64,000 bases of DNA. It comes from Acuticoccus sp051016205 (GTDB lineage: Bacteria; Pseudomonadota; Alphaproteobacteria; Rhizobiales; Amorphaceae). The notes under the pieces are model-generated. The model did no database searches, was not told where the DNA came from, and saw only the letters and a program-made list of their open reading frames with translations. Position numbers and translations under genes: made by a program. Where the stretch lies: NCBI GenBank assembly GCA_051016205.1, contig CP136534.1, positions 2,542,001 to 2,606,000 on the forward strand. Direction: 5' to 3'. Positions within the stretch are counted from its first letter, which is position 1; every line of letters starts with the position of its first letter. Of this stretch, positions 17,013 through 25,175 are shown piece after piece.

Positions 17013-17335
17013 CGCCGTCGATTGGTGAGTTGCGCAGGCGCCTTGTGATCGAGGCGGCGAGCGATGTGGCCGATGGCGGCGGCGGATTTGTGCGCACGTG
17101 GTCGGCTGTGGCGACGGTGTTCGGGCGGATTGAACCGCGGCGGCGGCGCGAAAGCGTTGATGATGGGCGCGTTGTGGGGCTTGTGACCCATCGCATCACC
17201 ATTCGCTGGCGGGACGATGTGACGGGCGACCACCGTTTTGTGGCCGACGGGACCGTCTACCGCGTCTTGGCGGTGGAGGCCCATGACGAGCGCCGGCGCT
17301 TCCTGTCGTGCCTTTGCGAGGAGGAGCGGCAATGA
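17009..17335 (+). CDS. GTA gene 7: head-tail closure (stopper) protein
   Basis: A 108-residue SPP1 gp16-like closure protein. It has GELRRRLVIEAASD, WSAVATVFGRIEPRRR and VTHRITIRWRDDVTGDHRFVADGTVYRVLAVE, all typical of the family. GTG start at 17009 overlaps the adaptor stop, and its own stop overlaps the next ATG. It would seal the head before tail joining. Confidence 0.9.
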   Translation: MTPSIGELRRRLVIEAASDVADGGGGFVRTWSAVATVFGRIEPRRRRESVDDGRVVGLVTHRITIRWRDDVTGDHRFVADGTVYRVLAVEAHDERRRFLSCLCEEERQ

Positions 17336-17739
17336 GTGATGTTCGCCACCAGCTTTCAGCGGCCCTTTATGGGGCGCTGACGGGCGACGCGGGGCTCGAC
17401 TCGATCCTTGCGGGCGGGAAGGTTTTTGACCGGGTGCCGCGTGGGGCGGCCCATCCGTTCGTGTCGTTCGGTGACATGGTTTCGCGTCGGCTCGACGGGG
17501 ACGATGCGCCTGTGAGCGAGCACCTTGTGGACGTTCTAGTCCACTCCCGAGAGGCAGGGCAGAAGGAGGCGTCCGACATTGCCGAGCGCGTCATCGCGCT
17601 GTTGGACGATGCGGCGCTTTTAATGCCCGACTATCGCCTGGCCAGCCTGCGCCACCGCGACACACAGGTGAGTGCCAGCCGCGACAGGCGTGCCTACAGG
17701 GTGCGTCTGCGCTTTCGCGCGATCACCGAGGCGCTCTGA
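17332..17739 (+). CDS. GTA gene 8: tail terminator (DUF3168)
   Basis: A 135-residue DUF3168-family protein: LSAALYGALTGDAGL at the start, GKVFDRVPRGAAHPFVSFGDM, then HLVDVLVHSREAGQKEASDIAERV. The family caps the tail tube and joins it to the head. ATG overlaps the stop of gene 7 (ATGA). It is followed by 118 bases without a gene that contain GC-rich inverted repeats near 17758-17779 and 17808-17830. Confidence 0.9.
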   Translation: MSDVRHQLSAALYGALTGDAGLDSILAGGKVFDRVPRGAAHPFVSFGDMVSRRLDGDDAPVSEHLVDVLVHSREAGQKEASDIAERVIALLDDAALLMPDYRLASLRHRDTQVSASRDRRAYRVRLRFRAITEAL

Positions 17740-17857
17740 CGGCCTCCCAATTCGCTGAGACCGGCGCGGCGCCGGGTCGGCACATTTTGCACGAAACACG
17801 GAGTGCGGTGCCCGCCGGCAAGGCGGGGCACGCGCGCTCGCGCAGAAAGGGGGCGCC

Positions 17858-18271
17858 ATGGGTGCGCAGCAAGGCAAGAACCTTCTTTTGAAGGTGGACG
17901 AGACGGGCTCAGGCGCCTTCGTGACGGTGGCGGGGCTGCGCTCCAAGCGCATCTCGTTCGGGGCCGACAGCATCGACATTACTGACGAGGCGTCCGCCGG
18001 TCAGTGGCGCGAACTTCTTGATGGTGCGGGTGTGAAGCGGGCGAACGTGGCCGGCTCGGGCATTTTCAAGGACGAGTCGTCAGACGCGACGGTGCGCACA
18101 ATCTTCTTTGATGGCGCGGTGCGGGACTGGCGCGTTGTTGTGCCTGATTTTGGGACCATCGAGGGGCCGTTCCAGGTGACGTCCCTTGAGTATGGCGGGA
18201 ACTACGATGCCGAGGTGGTCTACGAGATCGCCCTTGAATCGGCCGGCGAACTCACCTTCACGGCGAGCTAG
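17858..18271 (+). CDS. GTA gene 9: major tail (tube) protein
   Basis: A 137-residue TP901-1/RcGTA-type tail tube protein. It has KNLLLKVDETGSGAFVTVAGLRSKRISF, then DITDEASAGQWRELLDGAGVKRANV and a C-terminal ESAGELTFTA strand. It has its own AAAGGGG ribosome site and a 118-base gap in front, in keeping with separate high-level expression. Confidence 0.93.
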   Translation: MGAQQGKNLLLKVDETGSGAFVTVAGLRSKRISFGADSIDITDEASAGQWRELLDGAGVKRANVAGSGIFKDESSDATVRTIFFDGAVRDWRVVVPDFGTIEGPFQVTSLEYGGNYDAEVVYEIALESAGELTFTAS

Positions 18272-18280
18272 GGGGCGGGG

Positions 18281-18613
18281 ATGGCAAACCGGTATCGCGG
18301 TGAAGTGTCCGCCGTTTTGGATGGGCGCACCTTTACGCTGTGTCTGCCGCTTGGCGCTTTGGCCGAGCTTGAGGCGACCTTTCAGGCCAGTGACATGGGC
18401 GCTCTTGTGGAGCGCTTTGGCAACGGCACGCTGTCGGCGCGCGATGCTGTGGCGGTGATCGGCGCTGGGCTGAGGGGGGCGGGGCACGCCATCCAGGACG
18501 ATGAGGTGGCGCGCATGCGGGCCGACGGTGGGGCGGCGGGTTTTGCGGCCATTGTCGCGGACTTGCTGTCGGTGACCTTCGGCAGCGCCGAGGAGGCGGC
18601 TGACCCTTCTTAA
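18281..18613 (+). CDS. GTA gene 10: tail assembly chaperone (GTA-gp10 family)
   Basis: A 110-residue protein of the GTA-gp10/Phage_TAC_11 family (MANRYRGEVSAVLDGRTFTLCLPLGALAELEATF, then DEVARMRADGG). It lies in the tail chaperone position between tube and tape-measure genes. It ends at TAA 18611-18613, and the next reading frame (-1) is open across this stop and encodes the second chaperone, which has no normal start codon. A -1 ribosomal frameshift at CCT TCT would fuse both. Confidence 0.88.
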   Translation: MANRYRGEVSAVLDGRTFTLCLPLGALAELEATFQASDMGALVERFGNGTLSARDAVAVIGAGLRGAGHAIQDDEVARMRADGGAAGFAAIVADLLSVTFGSAEEAADPS

Positions 18614-18810
18614 GAGGCGCCGCGCGCCAGAGCGAGCCGTTCCCCTGGGCCGATGTGATGGCCCTTTTCTTAGGGGAGCGGGCGATGGCGCCGGCGCAGT
18701 TCTGGGCGCTGACGATCCCCGAAATTGCTGCCGTCCTTGGCCGCGGCCGTGGGCCCGGGCCCTTGCGTGCGGACTTGGCGCAGCTGATGGAGACCTTCCC
18801 CGATGACTGA
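18604..18810 (+). CDS. GTA gene 10.1: tail assembly chaperone (DUF2376/TAC_6), probably made by -1 frameshift
   Basis: The frame after the TGA at 18601-18603 encodes SEPFPWADVMALFLGERAM and APAQFWALTIPEIAAVLG, the pattern of the rcc01693-type tail chaperone (normally ...FDWxxLM...PxxFWxLTPxEL). No ATG, GTG or TTG occurs before the conserved FPWADVM; the only candidates, GTG 18655 and ATG 18658, would delete it and lack a ribosome site. A -1 shift from gene 10 within CCT-TCT (18605-18610) would give a 176-residue fusion. A GC-rich hairpin (GGCGC-CGC-GCGCC, 18616-18628) sits 5 bases downstream of this site. The start given here is simply the first codon of the open frame. Confidence 0.75.
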   Translation, partial: PFLRGAARQSEPFPWADVMALFLGERAMAPAQFWALTIPEIAAVLGRGRGPGPLRADLAQLMETFPDD

Positions 18811-19375
18811 GGACGAGGATCTGGCGCTGTCAGAAAGCGCCATTCAGGCCGAGGAGATTGCGCAGACGCTGACGATCTCCGCGCACACCTTTTCGCGGGT
18901 GTTGCGCACGGGCCTGAAGAACGCGGTGGTGGAAGGCCACAGCCTTGAAAAGGTGCTGCGTTCTGCGGCGATGTCCATCTCCTCGTCGGCGCTGCGGGCG
19001 GGGCTGTCGCCTTTGACGAGCCTGATCGACCGGGGCGCGTCGAGCCTTTTCGGCGGACTGTCGGGAACATCGGGGCAGACCGGTGGCGGCAGCGGCCTCG
19101 TGCCCTTTGCTAAGGGCGGTGTGATTGGAACGCCGACCGCCTTTGCCGCCGGTGGCGGGCGCATCGGTCTGATGGGTGAGGCGGGGCGCGAGGCGATCTT
19201 GCCGCTGGCCCGCGGGTCCGACGGGCGCCTTGGGGTGGCGATGGAAGGGGCGGGCGGTGGCGCGACCGTCACCGTCAACGTCTCCACGCCTGATGCAGAC
19301 AGTTTTCAGCGCTCAGAAGCGCAGGTGACAGCAATGCTTGCGCGCGCCGTCGCCCGCGGCCGGCGCGGATTGTGA
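18803..19375 (+). CDS. GTA gene 11: short tape measure protein
   Basis: A 190-residue protein with an N-terminal helical region (LALSESAIQAEEIAQTLTISAHTFSRVLRTGLKNAVVEGHSLEKVL) and a glycine-rich tail containing FAKGGVIGTPTAFAAGGG and GLMGEAGREAILPLARG, the classic tape-measure C-terminal motif. It is close to but a little shorter than RcGTA gene 11, predicting a short tail. ATG 18803 overlaps the stop of gene 10.1. Confidence 0.9.
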   Translation: MTEDEDLALSESAIQAEEIAQTLTISAHTFSRVLRTGLKNAVVEGHSLEKVLRSAAMSISSSALRAGLSPLTSLIDRGASSLFGGLSGTSGQTGGGSGLVPFAKGGVIGTPTAFAAGGGRIGLMGEAGREAILPLARGSDGRLGVAMEGAGGGATVTVNVSTPDADSFQRSEAQVTAMLARAVARGRRGL

Positions 19376-19382
19376 GGACGCC

Positions 19383-20018
19383 ATGAACGGCTTTCATGAC
19401 GTGAGATTTCCGCTCGCGGTGTCCTTCGGGGCGACGGGCGGGCCGGAACGCCGGACGGAGATCGTGACGCTGGGCTCCGGCCGTGAGGAACGCAACCAGC
19501 GCTGGGCCATGAGCCGCCGGCGGTATGACGCGGGCTCAGGAGTGAGGAACAGGGATGATCTCAACACTGTCGTTGCGTTTTTCGAAGAGCGTCGCGGTCG
19601 CCTCTACGGCTTTCGCTACCGTGATCCGCTCGATCATAAAAGTTGCGCGCCAAGCGATACGCCGGCTGCAACGGACCAGCTTCTGGGCGTGGGTGACGGG
19701 GTCGAAACCGACTTTGCGCTGATCAAGCGCTATGGCGATGCCTTCCTACCCTACGACCGGCCCATTGCGCTGCCTGTGGCGGGAAGCCTTGCCGTGACGG
19801 TGAATGGGATTGCGCGGGTGGAGGGGGCGGACTTTTCCGTCCTTGACGGTGTGATCACCTTTTTCCCCCACGCAGTGCCCCAGACCGGGGACGCCGTTGA
19901 GGCGGGCTTTCAATTCGACGTGCCCGTGCGCTTTGACACCGACCGGCTGGAGATCAGCCTGTCGAGCTTCAGGGCCGGGGCGATCCCCTCCATTCCCATT
20001 GTGGAGATTGTTCCGTGA
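19383..20018 (+). CDS. GTA gene 12: distal tail protein (DUF2460)
   Basis: A 211-residue DUF2460 protein. It starts MNGFHDVRFPLAVSFGATGGPERRTEIVTLGSGREERNQRW, which is highly characteristic, and ends with SSFRAGAIPSIPIVEIVP. It has the RRGRLYGFRYRDPLDHKSC segment. The family forms the distal tail ring in RcGTA. It overlaps gene 13 by 4 bases. Confidence 0.94.
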   Translation: MNGFHDVRFPLAVSFGATGGPERRTEIVTLGSGREERNQRWAMSRRRYDAGSGVRNRDDLNTVVAFFEERRGRLYGFRYRDPLDHKSCAPSDTPAATDQLLGVGDGVETDFALIKRYGDAFLPYDRPIALPVAGSLAVTVNGIARVEGADFSVLDGVITFFPHAVPQTGDAVEAGFQFDVPVRFDTDRLEISLSSFRAGAIPSIPIVEIVP

Positions 20019-20863
20019 GGCCGATCTCTCAATCGATGCAAGCCCACCTCGACGCGACCGTCACCACCATGTGCCGCTGCTGGCGGCTTGAGCGGGTGGA
20101 CGGTGTGGTGATGGGCTTTACCGACCACGACCGCGAGGTGGTGATCGACGAGGACCGCTACAGTGCGCTCTCGGGCTTTGCCTCCACCGGCGATGTGACG
20201 AAGGCCGGGCTTTCGGTGGGCGGGCTTGAGATCGAGGGGGCGCTCGCCTCAGATGCCTTGACGGCCGAGGACCTTGAGGACGGCCGCTATGACGGCGCCA
20301 AGATGGACCTGTGGCTGGTCAATTGGATGACGGGGCAAAGGGTGCATCTTCGCTCCGGCACGCTGGGTGAGGTGACGCGGGCCGACGGGGCTTTTCGCGC
20401 CGAGGTGCGAGGCCCCATGCAGGCGCTTGAGGCGGTGCGCGGGCGGCTCTTCACCCGCAAGTGCGATGCAGACCTTGGGGATGCGCGCTGCCAGGTGGAC
20501 GTTGGGGCCATGACCGTCGGGGCCGTCGTTGTTGCGCTCGATGACCAGCACGTCACTGTTTCGGGGCTGGATGGGTACGACGAGGGGCACTTTTCGGCCG
20601 GCGTATTGGTTGTTGCTTCTGGGGCGCGTGCGGGGTCGCGGCGGGCGATTGTGCGCCACAGCTTGGTGGGGGCCGCAGTTGTGTTGACGCTGCGCGGCGA
20701 GATTCTCGGGCTTGAGGCGGGCGATGCACTGACCGTGATGCCGGGCTGCGACAAGTGCTTTGAGACCTGCCGGGACAAGTTTTCCAACCATCTGAACTTC
20801 CAGGGCTTTCCGCACATTCCTGGGGAGGATCGTGCCTTCACCTATGTGCGGCCTGGCACGTGA
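20015..20863 (+). CDS. GTA gene 13: tail hub protein (DUF2163), likely Fe-S binding
   Basis: A 282-residue DUF2163/BR0599-type protein: CRCWRLERVDGVVMGFTDHD near residue 20 and a C-terminal cysteine cluster. Cys150, Cys159, Cys245, Cys248 and Cys252 (MPGCDKCFETCRDKF) match the cysteine layout of the RcGTA hub, which has been reported to hold an iron-sulfur cluster. It ends NHLNFQGFPHIPGED, the family signature. GTG start overlaps gene 12. Confidence 0.93.
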   Translation: MRPISQSMQAHLDATVTTMCRCWRLERVDGVVMGFTDHDREVVIDEDRYSALSGFASTGDVTKAGLSVGGLEIEGALASDALTAEDLEDGRYDGAKMDLWLVNWMTGQRVHLRSGTLGEVTRADGAFRAEVRGPMQALEAVRGRLFTRKCDADLGDARCQVDVGAMTVGAVVVALDDQHVTVSGLDGYDEGHFSAGVLVVASGARAGSRRAIVRHSLVGAAVVLTLRGEILGLEAGDALTVMPGCDKCFETCRDKFSNHLNFQGFPHIPGEDRAFTYVRPGT

Positions 20864-21288
20864 GGTCTGCCGATGTGGTGGCGGCCGCTCGCGCCTGGGT
20901 GGGCACGCCTTACCGCCACCGCGCCTCCAAGAAAGGTGTGGGATCGGACTGTGTGGGCGTCGTCCGTGGGGTCTGGCGTGAGCTTGTGGGGCCTGAACGC
21001 GTCGCTCTGCCTGCCTACGCGCCGAACTGGGCGGAGGCGGGCGGCGAGGAGCTTTTGCTGACGGCGCTCAGCCAGCTTTTCGTGCCGATACAAAAGGTCT
21101 CGCAAGGGGCGGTCTTGGTGTTTCGCTGGCGCCGCGGGGTGCCGGCAAAGCACACCGGCATTGCGGTCTCTGAGGACCGTTTCATCCATGCCTATGACGG
21201 CGCTGGCCAGGTGGTTGAGGGACCTTTGGTTCCGTTCTGGCGGCGGCGGATCGTAGGCGTTTTCGCCTTTCCGGGAGTGACGGACTGA
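20860..21288 (+). CDS. GTA gene 14: NlpC/P60 cell-wall peptidase
   Basis: A 142-residue NlpC/P60 peptidase with the nucleophile Cys31 (GVGSDCVGVVRGVW) and histidine near 98 (AKHTGIAVSED). It starts with AARAWVGTPYRH, typical of phage tail peptidases. In GTA particles it would help the tail open recipient peptidoglycan. GTG start overlaps gene 13, and its stop overlaps gene 15 (TGATG). Confidence 0.93.
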   Translation: MRSADVVAAARAWVGTPYRHRASKKGVGSDCVGVVRGVWRELVGPERVALPAYAPNWAEAGGEELLLTALSQLFVPIQKVSQGAVLVFRWRRGVPAKHTGIAVSEDRFIHAYDGAGQVVEGPLVPFWRRRIVGVFAFPGVTD

Positions 21289-24200
21289 TGGCAACCCTTG
21301 CTCTACAGGCGGCCGGGCAGGCCGTTGGCGGCCTTTTGGGCCCTTTCGGTGCCATTGTGGGCCGCGCGGCGGGCGCACTTGCCGGCAACATCATCGACCA
21401 AAGGCTGTTTGGCGAAAGCTCCACCCGTGTGGTGGGCTACATGGAGGACCTTTCGGTCCAGACCGCGTCGGACGGAAGCCCCGTTGCGCGGGTGTATGGG
21501 CGCATGCGCCTTGCCGGCACGGTTATCTGGGCGCGGGACTTTGAAGAGAGCGTTGAGGTGGAATCGGCCGGCAAGGGGAGCGGGCCGACGGTGGCCGAGT
21601 TTTCCTACACCGCGTCCTTTGCCGTTGGGATTTGTGAGGGGCCCATTGCAAGGGTCGCACGGGTCTGGGCCGATGGCGAACCTTTGGACCTGGACGTTGT
21701 CAACGCGCGCATTTACCTCGGCCGCGGGCACCAGCCTGCCGACCCTTTGATCGAGGCGCTTGAGGGGGACACACCGGCGTTCCGCAACACGGCCTACATC
21801 GTGTTCGAGAAGCTGCCTGTGGGCCCTTACGGCAACCGCTTGCCGCGTCTCACCTTCGAGGTGGTGCGGCCTGTGGGCAGGCTTGAGGAGATGGTGCGGG
21901 CCGTCACCATGATCCCCGGCGCGACGGAGTTTGGTTACCACGCTGAGCGGGTGGACAGGACCTTGGGGCCTGGTGAGGCGGCGGCCGACAACCGCCATTT
22001 GGATGTGGCGACGAGCGACATTGAAGCCTCCTTGGACGAGCTGACGGCTGTTTGCCCCAACGTGGAAAGCGTGGCGCTGGTGGTGGCCTGGTTCGGCGAC
22101 AACCTCGACTGCGCCCAGTGCACGCTTCAGCCGGCGGTGGAGAGCAACGAGCGCGAGACGAGCGTTGAATGGGGCGTTGCAGGCGAGAGCCGTGCAACGG
22201 CGCGCCTTGTGAGCAAGGATTCGGACCTTCGTCCCACCTATGGCGGTACACCTGCCGACGAGGCTGTGTTTTCCGCCATCAAAGCCATCAAGGCGCGTGG
22301 GCTGAAGGTGGTGTTCTACCCCTTTATCCTGATGGATCTTCCTGAAGGCAATGGAAAGACCGACCCCTACGGCGGGGTCGAACAGGCGCCGCACCCTTGG
22401 CGGGGCCGTGTGACGGTCTCGCCTGCGCCCGGGCAGACTGGCTCGCCTGATGGCAGCGCTGCAGCTGATGCGGCCGTCAGTGCCCTGGTGGGGACGGCGG
22501 CACCTGGCGACTTTTCCGGCAGCGAGGCGGTGGTGACCTACACCGGTCCCGCGGAATGGACGCTGCGGCGTATGGTGTTGCACTACGCTGCGCTGACCGC
22601 CCAGGCGGGCGGGGTTGATGCGTTTCTGGTGGGGTCGGAGCTGAGGGGGCTCACCACGATACGCGGGGCGAGCGGGTTCCCCTTTGTGGATGCGCTGTCC
22701 GGCCTTGTGGACGATGTGCGCTCCATTGTGGGTACGGGGACGAAGATTTCATACGCGGCGGACTGGTCGGAATACTTTGGTCATCAGCCGGCCGGCGGCG
22801 ATGTGTCGTTTCACCTCGACCAGGTTTGGGCGAACCCGAATGTGGACTTCATTGCCATCGACAACTACTGGCCGCTGTCGGACTGGCGCGACGGAAGCCA
22901 TGCCGACGAGGCGCTGGCCGAGCATGTGCACGACACCGCCTACCTTGCCGGCAACGTCGCAGGGGGCGAGGGTTACGACTGGTACTATGCCAGCGATCAG
23001 GACCGTGTGGCGCAGGTGCGCTCACCCATCAGCGACGGGGCGTACGGTAAGGATTGGGTCTTCCGCTACAAGGACTTGGCCAACTGGTGGAGCAACCTCC
23101 ACTATGATCGCGTGGCCGGTGTGGAGGTGGCCCAGCCCACTGCCTGGGTGCCTCGGTCAAAGCCCGTTTGGTTCACCGAGGTGGGGTGCCCTGCGGTGGA
23201 TCGCGGGTCGAACCAGCCGAACGTGTTTTATGATCCGAAGTCGTCGGAATCCAAGCTTCCCTACTTTTCCAGAGGGTTGCGCGATGATGCGATCCAGCGG
23301 GCCTACTTGGAGGCGATGCTGGGGGCGTTCGACCCGGCGACGTCGAGCGACATCGATGCCATCAACCCGTCTTCGTCCGTCTATGGCGGGCGGATGGTGG
23401 ATCATTCCATGGTCCATGTCTGGACGTGGGATGCACGGCCTTGGCCGGCCTTTCCGCTGCGCACGGATGTGTGGTCGGACGGGGCGAATTGGGAGCGTGG
23501 ACACTGGCTGTCGGGCCGTATGGGCGGTGCACCGCTTGGGGAACTGATCGAGGCACTGTTTGACGATTGGGGGCTGACAAGGCCTGAGATCGTAGGGCTG
23601 TCGACGGCGCTCGATGGCTTCATCGTGCCGTCGTCCAATAGCCTTCGTCAGGTGTTGGAGCCGTTGTTGCTGGCGACCACCACCATGGGGGCCGATACGG
23701 GGACGGGCATTCGCTTTGTCAGTCTCGACCGGGGCAAGGTCGGCACGTTCAACGGCGATGTCCTCGTGGAGACTGGCGACACCGCGCCGATGACAGCCGA
23801 GACGCGGGAGGAGGAGGCGAGCCTTCCTGTGGAACAGCGTCTGAGGTTTTACGACAGCGGGCGTGATTATCAGACCGGTGCGGCGCGGTTTCGACCGGCC
23901 GAAGGGACGACACGGCAGATCGATGAGATTGCGGTGTCGGCAAGCCTCAACAATGGGCTTGCGGCCCAGCTGTCGCAGGTGGCGCTGTCGGCCAAATGGG
24001 CAGGGCGCACGCGTCTTCAATTCGCGTTACCGCCGAGCGATTTGGCGCTGCTTCCTGGGGACATCGTGGGCCTCACGGTGGATGGGCGGGAACGCGAGGC
24101 GGTGATCGAAGAGGTGGAGGATCTGACCCACCGCGCGGTCTCTGCGCGCACCGTCGACCGTGCGGCGCTTGTGCCCACCTACGTGCCAGGATCAGGCACT

Positions 24201-25175
24201 CCGCCTGTGGTCACCCCAGTGACGGGAGTGCCTGTGGCGTTCGGGCTGAATCTGCCTCTGGTGGACGAGACGGTGAGCGAGCACGTTCCCTGGATTGGCA
24301 TCTACGCCAACCCCTGGCCAGGCACCATGGGTGTCTGGAGGGCCGCTGCTGGCGGGGCGTTCGACCTGGTGAGGACGGTGGGGATGCCGGCCTCCATGGG
24401 TGAGGTGGTGGCGCCGCCAGCGCCGGGGCCCACCAGCCGCTGGGACTACGGCGCCCGGCTCGACGTGCGGCTCTACGGCCGAGAGGTGCGCTCAAGGGCG
24501 GAGATCGACGTCTTAGGAGGCAAGAACGCCATTGCCGTTGAAGCGGCCAATGGCGGCTTCGAAATTGTTCAGTTCCAAGACGCTGAGCTTGTGGGTGAAG
24601 ACACCTACCGCCTGACCGGGCTGCTGCGCGGTCAGGCGGGCACTGAGGATGCTGCGGCAAGCGGCATTTTGGTGGGCGCGCGCCTTGCGATCCTGGACGG
24701 GACCTTGAGCACTTTGCAGACGCCTTTGTCGGAGGTGGGGCTGGAGCGGACCTATCGCGTCGGTCTCTTCTCCGAAGGGATCGGTGGGCGGTCTGTGACC
24801 ACCTTCACGTTCACACCGGCGGGCAGAGGGCTTGTGCCTTACGGACCCGTGCACGGTGCGGGGCTGCGGCAGAGCAATGGGGCGGTGGTCATCACCTGGG
24901 TGCGGCGGACTCGTGTGGGTGGCGATCCCTGGCCTGACAGTGGCGATGTTCCCCTCGGTGAAACCGCTGAGCTCTACCGGCTTGAGATCCTGGATCAGGG
25001 GGCGGTGGTGCGCACGGTGGAGATCGGCGCGCCCACCTACACCTATTCGCTGGCCAATCAAACGGCCGACTTTGGCGCAGCACAGAACACGCTGTCCATT
25101 CGCGTTGCGCAATTGGCGCCCGGCTTCGGGACCGGCGTCGCTTACGAGGTGACCTTCGATGTCCAACAGCCCTAA
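21288..25175 (+). CDS. GTA gene 15: megatron/host-specificity baseplate protein
   Basis: A 1295-residue protein, the length of RcGTA gene 15. The N-terminal 50 residues are glycine/alanine-rich and hydrophobic (LALQAAGQAVGGLLGPFGAIVG). A GTA TIM-barrel domain lies at about 420-720 (AIDNYWPLSDWRDG; FTEVGCPAVDRGSNQPNVF), followed by the phage-tail multidomain (about 740-900) and C-terminal fibronectin/receptor-type regions with LTGLLRGQAGTED near 1110. It is expected to form the baseplate tip and contact the recipient. It overlaps the tail-fibre gene by 17 bases. Confidence 0.95.
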   Translation: MATLALQAAGQAVGGLLGPFGAIVGRAAGALAGNIIDQRLFGESSTRVVGYMEDLSVQTASDGSPVARVYGRMRLAGTVIWARDFEESVEVESAGKGSGPTVAEFSYTASFAVGICEGPIARVARVWADGEPLDLDVVNARIYLGRGHQPADPLIEALEGDTPAFRNTAYIVFEKLPVGPYGNRLPRLTFEVVRPVGRLEEMVRAVTMIPGATEFGYHAERVDRTLGPGEAAADNRHLDVATSDIEASLDELTAVCPNVESVALVVAWFGDNLDCAQCTLQPAVESNERETSVEWGVAGESRATARLVSKDSDLRPTYGGTPADEAVFSAIKAIKARGLKVVFYPFILMDLPEGNGKTDPYGGVEQAPHPWRGRVTVSPAPGQTGSPDGSAAADAAVSALVGTAAPGDFSGSEAVVTYTGPAEWTLRRMVLHYAALTAQAGGVDAFLVGSELRGLTTIRGASGFPFVDALSGLVDDVRSIVGTGTKISYAADWSEYFGHQPAGGDVSFHLDQVWANPNVDFIAIDNYWPLSDWRDGSHADEALAEHVHDTAYLAGNVAGGEGYDWYYASDQDRVAQVRSPISDGAYGKDWVFRYKDLANWWSNLHYDRVAGVEVAQPTAWVPRSKPVWFTEVGCPAVDRGSNQPNVFYDPKSSESKLPYFSRGLRDDAIQRAYLEAMLGAFDPATSSDIDAINPSSSVYGGRMVDHSMVHVWTWDARPWPAFPLRTDVWSDGANWERGHWLSGRMGGAPLGELIEALFDDWGLTRPEIVGLSTALDGFIVPSSNSLRQVLEPLLLATTTMGADTGTGIRFVSLDRGKVGTFNGDVLVETGDTAPMTAETREEEASLPVEQRLRFYDSGRDYQTGAARFRPAEGTTRQIDEIAVSASLNNGLAAQLSQVALSAKWAGRTRLQFALPPSDLALLPGDIVGLTVDGREREAVIEEVEDLTHRAVSARTVDRAALVPTYVPGSGTPPVVTPVTGVPVAFGLNLPLVDETVSEHVPWIGIYANPWPGTMGVWRAAAGGAFDLVRTVGMPASMGEVVAPPAPGPTSRWDYGARLDVRLYGREVRSRAEIDVLGGKNAIAVEAANGGFEIVQFQDAELVGEDTYRLTGLLRGQAGTEDAAASGILVGARLAILDGTLSTLQTPLSEVGLERTYRVGLFSEGIGGRSVTTFTFTPAGRGLVPYGPVHGAGLRQSNGAVVITWVRRTRVGGDPWPDSGDVPLGETAELYRLEILDQGAVVRTVEIGAPTYTYSLANQTADFGAAQNTLSIRVAQLAPGFGTGVAYEVTFDVQQP

